Below are positions 21,849 through 29,426 of a DNA stretch of 64,000 bases, piece by piece. Both the position numbers and the translations under genes were made by a program. The stretch is from positions 62,001 through 126,000 of the forward strand of contig NZ_FNAM01000005.1 of NCBI RefSeq assembly GCF_900101845.1, given 5' to 3'. A model generated the notes under the pieces. It ran no database searches. It was not told where the DNA came from and saw only the letters and a list, made by a program, of their open reading frames with translations. The stretch is from Sporomusa acidovorans. Its GTDB lineage: Bacteria > Bacillota > Negativicutes > Sporomusales > Sporomusaceae. Each line of letters starts with the position of its first letter. Position 1 is the stretch's first letter.

Positions 21849-21894
21849 ACAAAATCGCAGGTATACAAACGTATGCTTGCGATTTTGTTTTTTT
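21849..21894 (+). terminator. Intrinsic terminator of the atp operon
   Basis: ACAAAATCGCA pairs with TGCGATTTTGT, with an inner GTATAC/GTATGC stem, followed by a run of T. Confidence 0.9.
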
Positions 21895-21962
21895 AAGTTA
21901 GTTACAAGCAGGAATATCAATAAATTTACAGAAAAGGGATAAAGAGGAATAGGAGCTGAGGA

Positions 21963-23264
21963 GTGGGTGCCATGTTATGGAGCTATTTCTTTAGTGAGGA
22001 TATCTTAGCTAAAATCATTGGAGATGAGCAATTTTCCCTGGAGCATCGAGTACTGAACATTTTGCTTATTCTCGGGCTTCTTTTGTCCGTTTTTAGTACG
22101 GTGTTTAATTATATAATCGATTTACAGACTGAAATATTCAGGTTTTGTATTTTCGTTGATGTAACTTTGCTTTGCCTTTATTATGTCTCTATTGTAAAAA
22201 GAAAGTATTGGACTGTAATTTACCCGGCGATATTTATGTGTATTTTTATTTTTACTCCTGCAATATGGATTTATAATGGGGGTTTGCTGGGCGGGGGTAC
22301 ATTTGATTTTATATTTTTCTCTTCGATAATTGCCATTTTACTGACCGGTCTTAAGAGAGTTGCGGCAATAGGAAGTTTACTGCTGGTAATTTTATTTATG
22401 GCGGAAATAGATGCAATGTATCCTTTTTTAACGATTGGCTATAGTGATGATTTTACCAGAAAAAGCGATATCATCAGTAATTTAATACTAATTCTCATTG
22501 CCAATTCTTTTTGTTTTGGCTTATTTATGAATTATTATAAAAAAGAGCAACAGAAATCTAAAGAGTACTTAATTCAAATTGAAAAGCAAAATATGGATAA
22601 TGCATTAAGCCGGTTGGACAGGTTAAACCTGGTCGGTGAGATGGCCGCCAGTATCGGACATGAAATCCGCAACCCGCTTACAACAGTACGGGGCTATTTG
22701 CAATTATTCCAGCGTAAGCAAATGTATGCCGAACATGTTAATCAGTTCCAAATCATGATCGAAGAACTTGATCGGACAAATGCCATCATAACCGAATTTT
22801 TATCGCTTGCAAAAAATAAGACGGTGGCGTTCGAAAGTGGCAGCCTGAACGAAATCATCCAAGCGCTTTTGCCTTTACTACAGGCCGATGCTTTACATAC
22901 CGGCCATGAGCTGCAGACAGAAATGGGGGAAATCCCTGCAATCAAATTAGACAAAAAGGAAATCCGTCAACTGCTGTTAAACTTAGTACGAAACGCCCTG
23001 GAGGCAACTCCGCCAGGGGGAAAAGTAGTCATTAAAACAGAGTGTCAGGATGGGAACGTTGTTTTATTTGTACAAGACACAGGCTGTGGAATTCCGAAAG
23101 ACGTCTTGGACAAGTTAGGGATTCCCTTTTTAACAACTAAGGAAAAAGGGACCGGCCTTGGGTTGCCGGTGTGCTACCGGATTGTCGCACGGCATAACGC
23201 TAAGCTGGAAGTCGTAACAGGTTCGTCGGGAACAACTTTCTATGTGAAGTTTAAACTGCCTTAA
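21963..23264 (+). CDS. Sporulation-type membrane histidine kinase, orphan
   Basis: This 433-aa sensor kinase (GTG 21963, or ATG 21972 after GAGGAG) has about six N-terminal transmembrane helices (residues 30-190), a short coiled linker, a HisKA domain with phosphoacceptor His233 in SIGHEIRNPL, and a HATPase domain (N box LLLNLVRNALEA, G1 DTGCGIP, G2 GTGLGLP). The HEIRNPLTTVRGYLQL sequence and topology match KinB-like kinases that feed the Spo0F/Spo0A phosphorelay. No response regulator is adjacent. The signal is unknown. Confidence 0.88.
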   Translation: MGAMLWSYFFSEDILAKIIGDEQFSLEHRVLNILLILGLLLSVFSTVFNYIIDLQTEIFRFCIFVDVTLLCLYYVSIVKRKYWTVIYPAIFMCIFIFTPAIWIYNGGLLGGGTFDFIFFSSIIAILLTGLKRVAAIGSLLLVILFMAEIDAMYPFLTIGYSDDFTRKSDIISNLILILIANSFCFGLFMNYYKKEQQKSKEYLIQIEKQNMDNALSRLDRLNLVGEMAASIGHEIRNPLTTVRGYLQLFQRKQMYAEHVNQFQIMIEELDRTNAIITEFLSLAKNKTVAFESGSLNEIIQALLPLLQADALHTGHELQTEMGEIPAIKLDKKEIRQLLLNLVRNALEATPPGGKVVIKTECQDGNVVLFVQDTGCGIPKDVLDKLGIPFLTTKEKGTGLGLPVCYRIVARHNAKLEVVTGSSGTTFYVKFKLP

Positions 23265-23343
23265 AGACAATAAAGGGAATAAGTTTTTGAATAAGCCCGG
23301 CTGACTTTATTTGTAAAAGAATGACATGGGGGCATGCATAGGC

Positions 23344-23372
23344 TTGCAATAAAAAAATCAGAGGTATATAAT
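23344..23372 (+). promoter_or_regulatory. Sigma-A promoter of the tRNA-Val gene
   Basis: TTGCAA (23344-23349) and TATAAT (23367-23372) are 17 bases apart. Transcription would start about 60 bases before the tRNA. A small CGTTTG/CAAACG hairpin lies in the leader. Confidence 0.75.
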
Positions 23373-23437
23373 AATTTGTGTGAGCGTTTGGATATTTCCT
23401 CAAACGTTGCAGTGGAGAAGAATTGCATATTTTATTT

Positions 23438-23512
23438 GGGGCATTAGCTCAGCGGGAGAGCGCTTGATTCACATTCAAGAGGTCACTGGTTCGAAACCAG
23501 TATGCCCCACCA
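23438..23512 (+). tRNA. tRNA-Val (anticodon CAC)
   Basis: A complete cloverleaf is present: acceptor GGGGCAT/ATGCCCC, D stem GCTC/GAGC, anticodon stem CTTGA/TCAAG with loop TTCACAT, T arm ACTGG-TTCGAAA-CCAGT, discriminator A and encoded CCA. The loop gives anticodon CAC, reading GTG. The gene remains intact next to the prophage. Confidence 0.97.
23485..23512 (+). other. Prophage left attachment site (attL) in the tRNA 3' end
   Basis: The phage integrase gene lies directly downstream of the tRNA and reads back toward it, the usual arrangement when a tyrosine integrase recombines in the T arm and acceptor end. The exact core cannot be defined because attR is outside the window. Confidence 0.6.
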
Positions 23513-23571
23513 GTAAAACATAGATAACTCGCGGCTTTGCGGCTTCGGATTATTTTTATTTATGTAAAGTT

Positions 23572-23595
23572 GTCCCTTATACCGTCCCTTACAAC
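23572..23595. repeat. Direct repeat pair near attL (possible integrase arm sites)
   Basis: GTCCCTTA occurs at 23572-23579 and 23584-23591, 12 bases apart, within a GTTGT...ACAAC inverted frame, 60-80 bases from the tRNA end. The spacing and place fit integrase arm-type or excisionase sites, but nothing else proves it. Confidence 0.3.
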
Positions 23596-23632
23596 GCTTT
23601 TTCGTGGACAAAAATAGAATACTGTATATATG

Positions 23633-23671
23633 AGAAGGACAGGCCGTCATTTGGCTTGTCCTTCTTTTTTT
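23633..23671 (+). terminator. Terminator between attL and the integrase gene
   Basis: AGAAGGACAGGCC and GGCTTGTCCTTCT form a stem followed by T7 on the + strand. It overlaps the last codons of the minus-strand integrase gene and should end the tRNA transcript. Confidence 0.7.
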
Positions 23672-24867
23672 ACATTTTTAAGATTGTCTAGTATTCCCTG
23701 CATGACGTTAGCAGATTGCTTTTCAGTAGATTCTAAAGCATGTATATAAGTGTTTGCCGTAAATGATTTACTAGAATGTCCTAGTTTTTGAGATATTGCC
23801 GCAAGATCAATTTGACCTGATTTTAAAAGATAAGAACCCATCATATGCCGGAGTAAGTGAGGGCTTGCGTCCTTTAATCCATTATTCTCGCAGAAACGCC
23901 GGATAAACGTATTAAAACTATGGGGATGCCTTACAGATCCGTCAGGCTGAGCAAATACCCATTTGTCGGGAGCTGTTGGGTCAATAAATTCTACTACCTT
24001 ACGGCGTTTATTCCTGCGCTTAGTGCCAGCAACAACTTCGTTTTTCCATTGCTGAAGCATGGTGCAAATATCTGGTGGTATTGATAATGTTCTGTGTGAA
24101 TTAGTACTTTTAGTATCTTTTTCAATAATACCGCTGCCAGCAACATAAACAACAGCGCGGGCTATCGTAATGATTGATTTATCAAAATTAATATCTTTCC
24201 ATTGTAAACCGAATATTTCTTCGCGGCGTAGACCGAGTGAAAAGGCTAGCATTACCCATAGCCTATGATTGAGTTTTTTGTCATTTGATAATACGGATAA
24301 GAATTGAGCCATTTCATCTTCATCTAGAATTTTCTTCTGGTGCTTTTCTTGTTTTGGTGGTTGTATTTTGGTCATGGGGTTTCTGATTACAAAGTCCCAT
24401 CGAACAGCATAATTAAACAAGGTTTTTAGCAGAGTTATGTGTTTAGCTATGGTGCTATTTGACAAGGGTTTATTTCCATGTCCTGCATCTGGTGCTTTTA
24501 ATTGGTCTATAAACTCCATGATCTGACGTACGGTAATTTTATCAATTTTTAGATGTCCCAAGCCTTGCTTAATACGAATAAATAAGTTTTCGTTATATTC
24601 GAGCGTGGTTGCTTCGTGATTTTGTTCGGCATGATGGTGTTTCCAGTAATCGTAAAACTCTGAGAGTGTCATCTTCTTCTTACCGGCTGCAATCACTTTA
24701 CCCTGTAGACAATCGGCGGCAAACAGCGTGTATTCGTTTTCCACTTCAGCTATAGTATCACATTGAACAGTTTTTGTATAAACTCGTTGCGAGCCATCCG
24801 CATTATACCCATCACTAACTGTAAACAAATAGGAGTTTTCGCCGCGCTTTTTTATTTTGCTTGGCAT
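23647..24867 (-). CDS. Prophage tyrosine integrase
   Basis: This 406-aa recombinase has an N-terminal AP2-like arm-binding domain (1-55), a SAM-like core-binding domain (about 70-170) and a catalytic domain (about 185-390). Catalytic residues visible are Arg in LGLRREEIFGLQW, HxxR in HLLRHMMGS, the second His in LGHSS and the nucleophile Tyr in TYIHA. It directs integration into the tRNA-Val gene next to it. The start follows GAGGTGAAATCAA. Confidence 0.97.
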   Translation of the reverse strand: MPSKIKKRGENSYLFTVSDGYNADGSQRVYTKTVQCDTIAEVENEYTLFAADCLQGKVIAAGKKKMTLSEFYDYWKHHHAEQNHEATTLEYNENLFIRIKQGLGHLKIDKITVRQIMEFIDQLKAPDAGHGNKPLSNSTIAKHITLLKTLFNYAVRWDFVIRNPMTKIQPPKQEKHQKKILDEDEMAQFLSVLSNDKKLNHRLWVMLAFSLGLRREEIFGLQWKDINFDKSIITIARAVVYVAGSGIIEKDTKSTNSHRTLSIPPDICTMLQQWKNEVVAGTKRRNKRRKVVEFIDPTAPDKWVFAQPDGSVRHPHSFNTFIRRFCENNGLKDASPHLLRHMMGSYLLKSGQIDLAAISQKLGHSSKSFTANTYIHALESTEKQSANVMQGILDNLKNVKKEGQAK

Positions 24868-24898
24868 TTGATTTCACCTCTATGAAGCTAGTTTTGTA

Positions 24899-25951
24899 TT
24901 AAAAGGGGATTTTTTCCGCAGGGAAAGAATCTTGGTTTTGTTTTCTTTCTCGTTCTAAGTTCCAATCTTCAAATAAATTCCAGTTATTATACATTGATGG
25001 AGCACCACATTTAGGGCAAAATCGCGCATTTGCTGGTAGCTGAATATTACATGGGGCTGTGGTATAGTTCCTATTTCCAAAAGGATCAACCTCAAAACGT
25101 CCGCCACAAGAATTTATTAAAAAAGAACCACAGATTTTGCAAAATGGTTCACCGGGATTAAATTCTTCATTTTCACAGATAGGGCATTTTAAAATTCGAG
25201 CATTATCGTAAATCATAAACTCCACATCCTTTACAAAGTCGTAAACTGGACTTTTAATATTTCCCCATAATATATTTTGGTTGCCACATATCGAACAAAA
25301 TTTTGCATGTTCAAATATAAAATAATTATTACATTCAGGACAATATTTTTGGTGTATAAAATCATAAAATTGATTTTGATAAAATTCAATTTCTTCTTTA
25401 CATGTCTTATACATAAATTTTTGCACAGTTTTTACTTGTCGTTCACCAACATTCGCTGCCTGAAAAGATACATCGCATATTTGTTGAATATCGTAATAGC
25501 TACTAACTCCTGTTAATGCTAATAAAATAGGCGGGCGAAGAAGTTCTCCCGCAAAGGTATCGGCTTCTTTTTCTGCTGGGTGGTTTTTGTTTACTATCCC
25601 ACCTCTACGAGCACAATCCATCCCGAATTCTTTTGGATGATCTAAACAAGCATGTCCAATTTCATGGGCGATAGTAAATCGCATACGGTCTTTGGGGATA
25701 TGTGGACCGTCATCATATCGTATATGGAAAGTACCGGTTTCCGGATTTTGTGTAGTAATAGCTTCGCATTTTTTTTTACGCAAGATAGCAATTGCGTACG
25801 GAAAATCTTTTTCATGTTTTGAGTAGGGCTCTATAATAAAATCTAACTGCCCAATGATGAAAAACGGATCAATTGGAAGTGTATTCATGTCAATAAATGA
25901 TATTAAGCATTGTGCTTCAAGGCGAGCACGATTGTGATCTGCACATCTCAA
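24899..25951 (-). CDS. ImmA/IrrE-type metallopeptidase fused to several zinc ribbons
   Basis: The first 180 residues form an ImmA/IrrE domain with the zinc motif HEIGHACLDHP near 90 and the downstream KEADTFAGELLRP glutamate segment. The rest carries CPECN...CSICG, CPICE...CKICG and C...CPKCG zinc-ribbon pairs. ImmA-type proteases cleave XRE phage repressors, and the CI-like gene lies just upstream in the same direction, so induction control is the likely job. The added ribbons are unusual and may bind DNA or a partner. The start at 25951 has GGAAGG about 13 bases upstream, which is long, so the N-terminus is uncertain. Confidence 0.85.
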   Translation of the reverse strand: MRCADHNRARLEAQCLISFIDMNTLPIDPFFIIGQLDFIIEPYSKHEKDFPYAIAILRKKKCEAITTQNPETGTFHIRYDDGPHIPKDRMRFTIAHEIGHACLDHPKEFGMDCARRGGIVNKNHPAEKEADTFAGELLRPPILLALTGVSSYYDIQQICDVSFQAANVGERQVKTVQKFMYKTCKEEIEFYQNQFYDFIHQKYCPECNNYFIFEHAKFCSICGNQNILWGNIKSPVYDFVKDVEFMIYDNARILKCPICENEEFNPGEPFCKICGSFLINSCGGRFEVDPFGNRNYTTAPCNIQLPANARFCPKCGAPSMYNNWNLFEDWNLERERKQNQDSFPAEKIPF

Positions 25952-25975
25952 TAATTCATCCTTCCTTCATAAAGT

Positions 25976-26341
25976 TTATTTTTTAGGACGCTGAGAAATA
26001 GTAAACTTCATATATTTTTCGACTTCTTTCAATTCTTCCTCTGTAAGTTCTTCAGCTGCGCGGAAAACCATTGCAAGTTGGCTATTCTGAAGGGCTTGTG
26101 GTTGTTTAGACGAGCCATTATCTATTTCAGCTCCACCTAAAATCTCATCTGCAGAAACGTTGAATATTTTAATAAGTTTGTTAAGATGCTCACTGTTAAG
26201 CCTTTTGCCTTCACGTCCTGTTTCTAAACTGTAATAGTACTGAGGAGATATGCCAAGCAATTCGGCAATTTTATTACCGGAACGAAGATTCTTGTCTGTT
26301 TGTGATTCACGTATTTTCCTTAAATTATTAGGCATTTTCAT
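25976..26341 (-). CDS. CI-like XRE repressor
   Basis: This 121-aa protein has an HTH_3 domain at residues 5-65 (GNKIAELLGISPQYYYSLETGREG) and a C-terminal helical tail (EELTEEELKEVEKYMKF) that may be the ImmA target or a dimer contact. It is divergent from the Cro-like gene across a 220-base switch region with five related operators, so it is taken as the lysogeny repressor. There is no LexA-like peptidase domain, which fits control by the adjacent ImmA-type protease. Confidence 0.88.
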   Translation of the reverse strand: MKMPNNLRKIRESQTDKNLRSGNKIAELLGISPQYYYSLETGREGKRLNSEHLNKLIKIFNVSADEILGGAEIDNGSSKQPQALQNSQLAMVFRAAEELTEEELKEVEKYMKFTISQRPKK

Positions 26342-26376
26342 TATACTCTACCTCACTCCTATTATTTCTTATATTG

Positions 26377-26554
26377 TAACCTAATAGATTAATACAATCA
26401 ATAACCATATAGGTTAAAATACTAGCATATTGTAAGCTATTTGGAGAAAAAACGAGATTGCGTTACGTAATTTCGTTTTTTTGCTATTTATCATGGTTGA
26501 ATAGTGTAACCAAATAGAATACACTTTAAACATAAACAATAACCAAATAGGCTA
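26377..26554. promoter_or_regulatory. Lysogeny switch region with five operator-like sites
   Basis: Five related sites lie between the repressor and Cro-like genes: 26377 (TAACCTAATAG), 26402 (TAACC-ATATA-GGTTA, near-palindrome), 26433 (inverted, CTATTTGG), 26507 (TAACCAAATAG) and 26540 (TAACCAAATAG). The consensus is TAACCAAATAG. Two sites lie on the repressor side, one in the centre and two on the Cro side of a terminator. Confidence 0.75.
26447..26482. terminator. Bidirectional terminator inside the switch region
   Basis: AAAAAACGA and TCGTTTTTTT form a stem with an inner ATT-CGT/ACG-AAT palindrome. A- and T-runs on both sides allow use in either direction, insulating the two divergent promoters. 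Confidence 0.7.
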
Positions 26555-26578
26555 TTATACTTGGAAGGGGGTGGGTAT

Positions 26579-26785
26579 ATGCATGACTTTTCTGAAATAG
26601 TAAAAAAAGAGCTTAAACTGCAAGGTATAAGCATCCAAGACTTTGCGGGGAAACTTGGTTTTTCGCTTCAATATACATATAACTTGATTAACCGCAAAGG
26701 GAACAAACGCTGGAATGAGGATTCCATACAAAAAGCATGTGAGGTGCTTAGACTTGAAATTAAATTTGCAAGTAAAGGAGTCTGA
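26579..26785 (+). CDS. Cro-like small DNA-binding protein
   Basis: This 68-aa protein starts at ATG 26579 (MHDFSEIVKKEL), after GGAAGGGGGTGGG. The helix-turn-helix (ISIQDFAGKLGFSLQYTYNLINRKG) lacks an obvious ligand domain, as in Cro proteins. It is the first gene of the rightward operon behind two operators. The next gene begins four bases after its stop. Confidence 0.75.
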   Translation: MHDFSEIVKKELKLQGISIQDFAGKLGFSLQYTYNLINRKGNKRWNEDSIQKACEVLRLEIKFASKGV

Positions 26786-26789
26786 ATAC

Positions 26790-27575
26790 GTGAATCAATT
26801 GATCAAAATTGATAATTCTGGCAAAACGACAGCCAAAGAGTTGTATGATTTTTTGGGTTTAAATTCTGCAGTATACGCCAGGTGGTGCAAAACGAATATT
26901 GTTGAAAACCAATTTGCTATTGAGGGAACTGATTATTTCCCATTCAACATGAATGTTGAATGCGGTGGACAAGCCTCAACTAATTATTATTTGACAATCG
27001 ATTTCGCTAAGAAACTCTGCATGGTGTCCAAGTCCGAACGTGGCGAACAGGCCCGAAACTATTTCATTGAAGTGGAAAAGCGGTACAAACAAGTTGCCGA
27101 ATCATTCACCACAAAACTAACCCCGCAACCTCGTTACCGAGCTAGAATGATTAGCACTGCTGTAAAAGACGTGGACGCTACTGCAAAACAACTTATGAAG
27201 CTATTTGCGGTAAAAGATGGTATTGCATATGCAGCGGCGGTAAATATGGTTGAAGAAACTTACCAGATCGACATGTCGCCGGTGAAAAAGCTACTTCCGG
27301 CAGCTGTTCATGAAACCGGGTTTATGAATCCAACGCAAATTGGGCAGCGATTTGGCGGCCTGAAAGCACAAACTGTAAATCAATTGCTAATGCAAAAAGG
27401 CTTGCAAGCAAAGATTGCAGGCGAGTGGCGGCTGACCGATGATGGCAAGCAATATGCGGAAGAAAAGCCCTATGAACGCAATGGTCATTCTGGCTATCAG
27501 ATTCAATGGAATGAGTCAGTAATTATTGTTTTAACTGACCAAAGTACTATTCCAACAAACGGAATCTCGGGGTGA
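26790..27575 (+). CDS. Phage antirepressor (AntA/AntB N-terminal plus KilAC-like C-terminal)
   Basis: The start is GTG 26790, with AAAGGAG upstream, giving 261 aa; the frame is open further but overlaps the Cro-like gene. Residues 10-100 match AntA/AntB antirepressor domains (TAKELYDFLGLNS, YFIEVEKRYK), and 140-245 look like a phage KilAC domain (LTDDGKQYAEEKP). It likely counters the repressor during induction. Confidence 0.88.
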   Translation: MNQLIKIDNSGKTTAKELYDFLGLNSAVYARWCKTNIVENQFAIEGTDYFPFNMNVECGGQASTNYYLTIDFAKKLCMVSKSERGEQARNYFIEVEKRYKQVAESFTTKLTPQPRYRARMISTAVKDVDATAKQLMKLFAVKDGIAYAAAVNMVEETYQIDMSPVKKLLPAAVHETGFMNPTQIGQRFGGLKAQTVNQLLMQKGLQAKIAGEWRLTDDGKQYAEEKPYERNGHSGYQIQWNESVIIVLTDQSTIPTNGISG

Positions 27576-27579
27576 TTTT

Positions 27580-27840
27580 ATGCCACGTCTAACCAAAACA
27601 GCCTTCGCCGCAAAAGAAGACATATCGGTGCCAATACTAGATTCCTGGATATACCGCCACGGATTGCCGGTTATACAAATTGGTCGGCGCATATATATTG
27701 ATCAATCTGATTTTGAAGCTTGGCTAAAAGAACATAAAAAAGTTGTCAATGAAAAGCCTCCGGTTAGATCGATGGAGGTTGTATTGCCCAAACAATGTCG
27801 TAAAAGTAGTATCGCATCAAAAATAAGGCGAATTTATTAA
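27580..27840 (+). CDS. Excisionase-like helix-turn-helix protein
   Basis: This 86-aa basic protein has a winged-HTH layout like MerR/Xis proteins: AFAAKEDISVPILDSWIYRHGLPVIQIGRRIYIDQSDFEAWL covers residues 8-50. It could be the excisionase or an early regulator. It lies 4 bases after the antirepressor. Confidence 0.6.
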   Translation: MPRLTKTAFAAKEDISVPILDSWIYRHGLPVIQIGRRIYIDQSDFEAWLKEHKKVVNEKPPVRSMEVVLPKQCRKSSIASKIRRIY

Positions 27841-27911
27841 ACCGGTTAATCCGGCTGCAGAAAGGAGGGACAGGCTTTTTTCCATCCATGTCCGGAAAGC
27901 GAGGTGAAAGA

Positions 27912-28112
27912 ATGAGAGAGCATTTTATTCGTATTGAAGTTGAAGACGGAGAGGTAGAACAAATTATCCAAGAACTTTATGCAGCTCAAGAAAAAATATA
28001 TCAATGTTACAACCGCTTGATAAGCCTTGGAGTTGTGACAGTAAAGCCGCCAGCGGCAACTGACGGCCCTGCTAATCAGTCTTCTTTTTCCAGCTCATTG
28101 ACAAATGAATAA
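27912..28112 (+). CDS. Small hypothetical phage protein (66 aa)
   Basis: ATG 27912 follows GCGAGGTGAAAG, giving 66 aa (MREHFIRIEVED...). The first half is acidic and helical, and the tail is Pro/Ser-rich. It is not recognised. Its last 37 bases overlap the minus-strand gene at 28076-28246. Confidence 0.6.
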   Translation: MREHFIRIEVEDGEVEQIIQELYAAQEKIYQCYNRLISLGVVTVKPPAATDGPANQSSFSSSLTNE

Positions 28113-28246
28113 AGGACAGCGGCAGTGTTCTTAATCAGTTTGTTAATATCTTCGACAGTAGCCGGTGCGCTACTATTCGCAGAAGTTGGGCTGCTATAAA
28201 ACTCAAAGTTCTTTATTAAATGGCGTAATTTTTGAGTATCAACCAT
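28076..28246 (-). CDS. Small antisense-strand phage protein (56 aa)
   Basis: On the minus strand, GGGAGGTGACGTT sits directly before ATG 28246, a better RBS than most neighbours have. The 56-aa product (MVDTQKLRHLIKNF...NELEKED) is a helical, charged protein with a Ser/Ala/Pro linker in the middle. It is the only minus-strand gene between the switch and the right half of the early region. No family is recognised; overlap with the + gene may also make it antisense to that mRNA. Confidence 0.6.
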   Translation of the reverse strand: MVDTQKLRHLIKNFEFYSSPTSANSSAPATVEDINKLIKNTAAVLYSFVNELEKED

Positions 28247-28313
28247 AACGTCACCTCCCTTCACGGTGAACATTCGACAAAATCCATAAATTTCCTGTAA
28301 GGAGGTGATCCAA

Positions 28314-28502
28314 ATGCAATGCGCAAACTGCGGCCGGGAGATTGATGAAGACCATTGCCAGCAACTCATTACCGAGGATATGCAAGATCAGCCGGTGTGC
28401 AGTGACCAGTTTACGTGCTATACAAAAATCGTAGCAAACCTTAAGAGCAAGCATATGCCGAAGGTAATTAAAAACGCCGCCCGATATGCGGCGAGGGGGT
28501 GA
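28314..28502 (+). CDS. Small zinc-finger-like phage protein (62 aa)
   Basis: ATG 28314 is preceded by AAGGAGGTGATCC, an exact complement of the 16S 3' end. The 62-aa protein starts MQCANCGREI and has a further C...C pair (PVCSDQFTC), so it probably binds zinc. Function unknown. Confidence 0.65.
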   Translation: MQCANCGREIDEDHCQQLITEDMQDQPVCSDQFTCYTKIVANLKSKHMPKVIKNAARYAARG

Positions 28503-28506
28503 GAGA

Positions 28507-28641
28507 TTGATTGAATGGTGGTGGCTAATCGTCGCGTTGCTGGCAGGTTACGCAGTGGCCCGGATTCAGCATGCTAACGAGCAAATTGAGTATTGGATTG
28601 GAGGGGATAGCGATAATGCTGACAAGTCAAGTAGATCGTAA
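28507..28641 (+). CDS. Small membrane protein (44 aa)
   Basis: This short frame starts with TTG 28507 after GGGGGTGAGAGA. The product opens IEWWWLIVALLAGYAVAR, one transmembrane helix, and ends in an acidic/Ser tail. It overlaps the next gene by 26 bases. It may be a phage membrane peptide acting with the lipoprotein 100 bases downstream. Confidence 0.5.
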   Translation: MIEWWWLIVALLAGYAVARIQHANEQIEYWIGGDSDNADKSSRS

Positions 28642-28753
28642 GATGGTTGATATTTTGCGGGAGAAACTGAAAGACGAGAAAGACCCGGTCACCCAAAAAA
28701 TAATTGAATGCAAAATCGCTAAGAAGGAAGGCAGAAAACGTGAATCACCTTAA
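28616..28753 (+). CDS. Small hypothetical phage protein (45 aa)
   Basis: ATG 28616 follows GGAGGGGATAGCG. The 45-aa product (MLTSQVDRKMVDILREKL...) is a highly charged helix. It overlaps both neighbours, which fits a compact early operon. No family is recognised. Confidence 0.55.
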   Translation: MLTSQVDRKMVDILREKLKDEKDPVTQKIIECKIAKKEGRKRESP

Positions 28754-29039
28754 ACATCTCATAGTTGTCGGAGTAATTGCCTTGGCTGTAGCGAGCTGCG
28801 GGAACACAGAGCCACCTAAGGGTCACCTGGTCAGCGAAACGTATACCGTAATCAGTGGCGACACACTGGATAAAATTGCATACCGTTACATCGTAAAATC
28901 ATCAGTATGTCGCGACATTCGCGAATTTCGTGAAGGCATCATTGAGCTCAATTGGGATCGTGTTTTTAATGGCAGGTATCCACACGGTGCGATTTATGCC
29001 GGTGACCGCCTGCAAATAAATTACTGGAAGGAAGACTGA
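28740..29039 (+). CDS. LysM-like lipoprotein of the prophage
   Basis: The start is GTG 28740, after GAAGGAAGG. The 99-aa product has a lipoprotein signal peptide with lipobox LAVASC (Cys20), then a LysM-like domain (ETYTVISGDTLDKIAYRY ... GAIYAGDRLQI). It should sit lipid-anchored at the membrane, contacting peptidoglycan. Phage lipoproteins in the early or lysogenic region often block superinfection, so exclusion is a reasonable guess but unproven. Confidence 0.75.
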   Translation: MNHLKHLIVVGVIALAVASCGNTEPPKGHLVSETYTVISGDTLDKIAYRYIVKSSVCRDIREFREGIIELNWDRVFNGRYPHGAIYAGDRLQINYWKED

Positions 29040-29041
29040 TC

Positions 29042-29185
29042 ATGAAAAAACTGCAACCCGTAGCTCAGGCAGCAAAAGCTGTTGTTGGTGATCTGCTGGA
29101 CAAAGGACTTACTGTCGGCGAAATCGTTATGACTCTCAGTATCGCCAAACAGGTGATTAAAAAGGACCAAATTAAAATGAAATGA
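29042..29185 (+). CDS. Small hypothetical phage protein (47 aa)
   Basis: ATG 29042 follows GGAAGGAAGACTG. The 47-aa helical product (MKKLQPVAQAAKAVVGDLLDKG...) ends in a Lys-rich tail. It is adjacent to the lipoprotein gene with two bases between them. No family is recognised. Confidence 0.55.
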   Translation: MKKLQPVAQAAKAVVGDLLDKGLTVGEIVMTLSIAKQVIKKDQIKMK

Positions 29186-29194
29186 GATGAAACT

Positions 29195-29335
29195 ATGCCA
29201 AAAACAAAAATCGTTGGAATGCCATTAAAATGCTCCTCTTGTGTATGGAACGATGATTGTGGTGATCCAGACACAATTGCAACTTTATGCCCAAGCTTTT
29301 GCCAAGTTAACCACGAGCGTCTTTCACAAAAATAA
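29195..29335 (+). CDS. Small Cys-rich phage protein (46 aa)
   Basis: This 46-aa frame has CSSCVWNDDCGD and a later C...C pair, likely zinc-binding or disulfide-linked. The RBS is weak (GAGATGA), so translation may depend on coupling with the preceding gene, whose stop is 9 bases upstream. Confidence 0.5.
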   Translation: MPKTKIVGMPLKCSSCVWNDDCGDPDTIATLCPSFCQVNHERLSQK

Positions 29336-29359
29336 AAAAAAGACCACATTAAAGTGGCC
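29328..29359 (-). terminator. Possible minus-strand terminator
   Basis: Read on the minus strand, GGCCAC-TTTAAT-GTGGTC is followed by T8. No minus-strand gene is known upstream, so it may only stop antisense transcription. Confidence 0.4.
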
Positions 29360-29426
29360 TATGAAAAGTAGTTACGAATATTTTAGCACACAGAAAATCA
29401 AATAACAATGGGGAGGTTCATACAGA

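Noticed and set aside
21832..21900. Frameshifted remains of the epsilon C-terminal domain
   Set aside because: No frame reads a helical domain, and an intrinsic terminator occupies the space.
24899..28246. Antiphage defence island (protease, XRE, antirepressor)
   Set aside because: Gene order and operators are those of an ordinary lysogeny switch; no effector typical of defence systems is present.
28247..28369. N-terminal extension of the minus-strand 56-aa gene
   Set aside because: The strong RBS sits directly before ATG 28246; the upstream part only mirrors the + zinc-finger gene.
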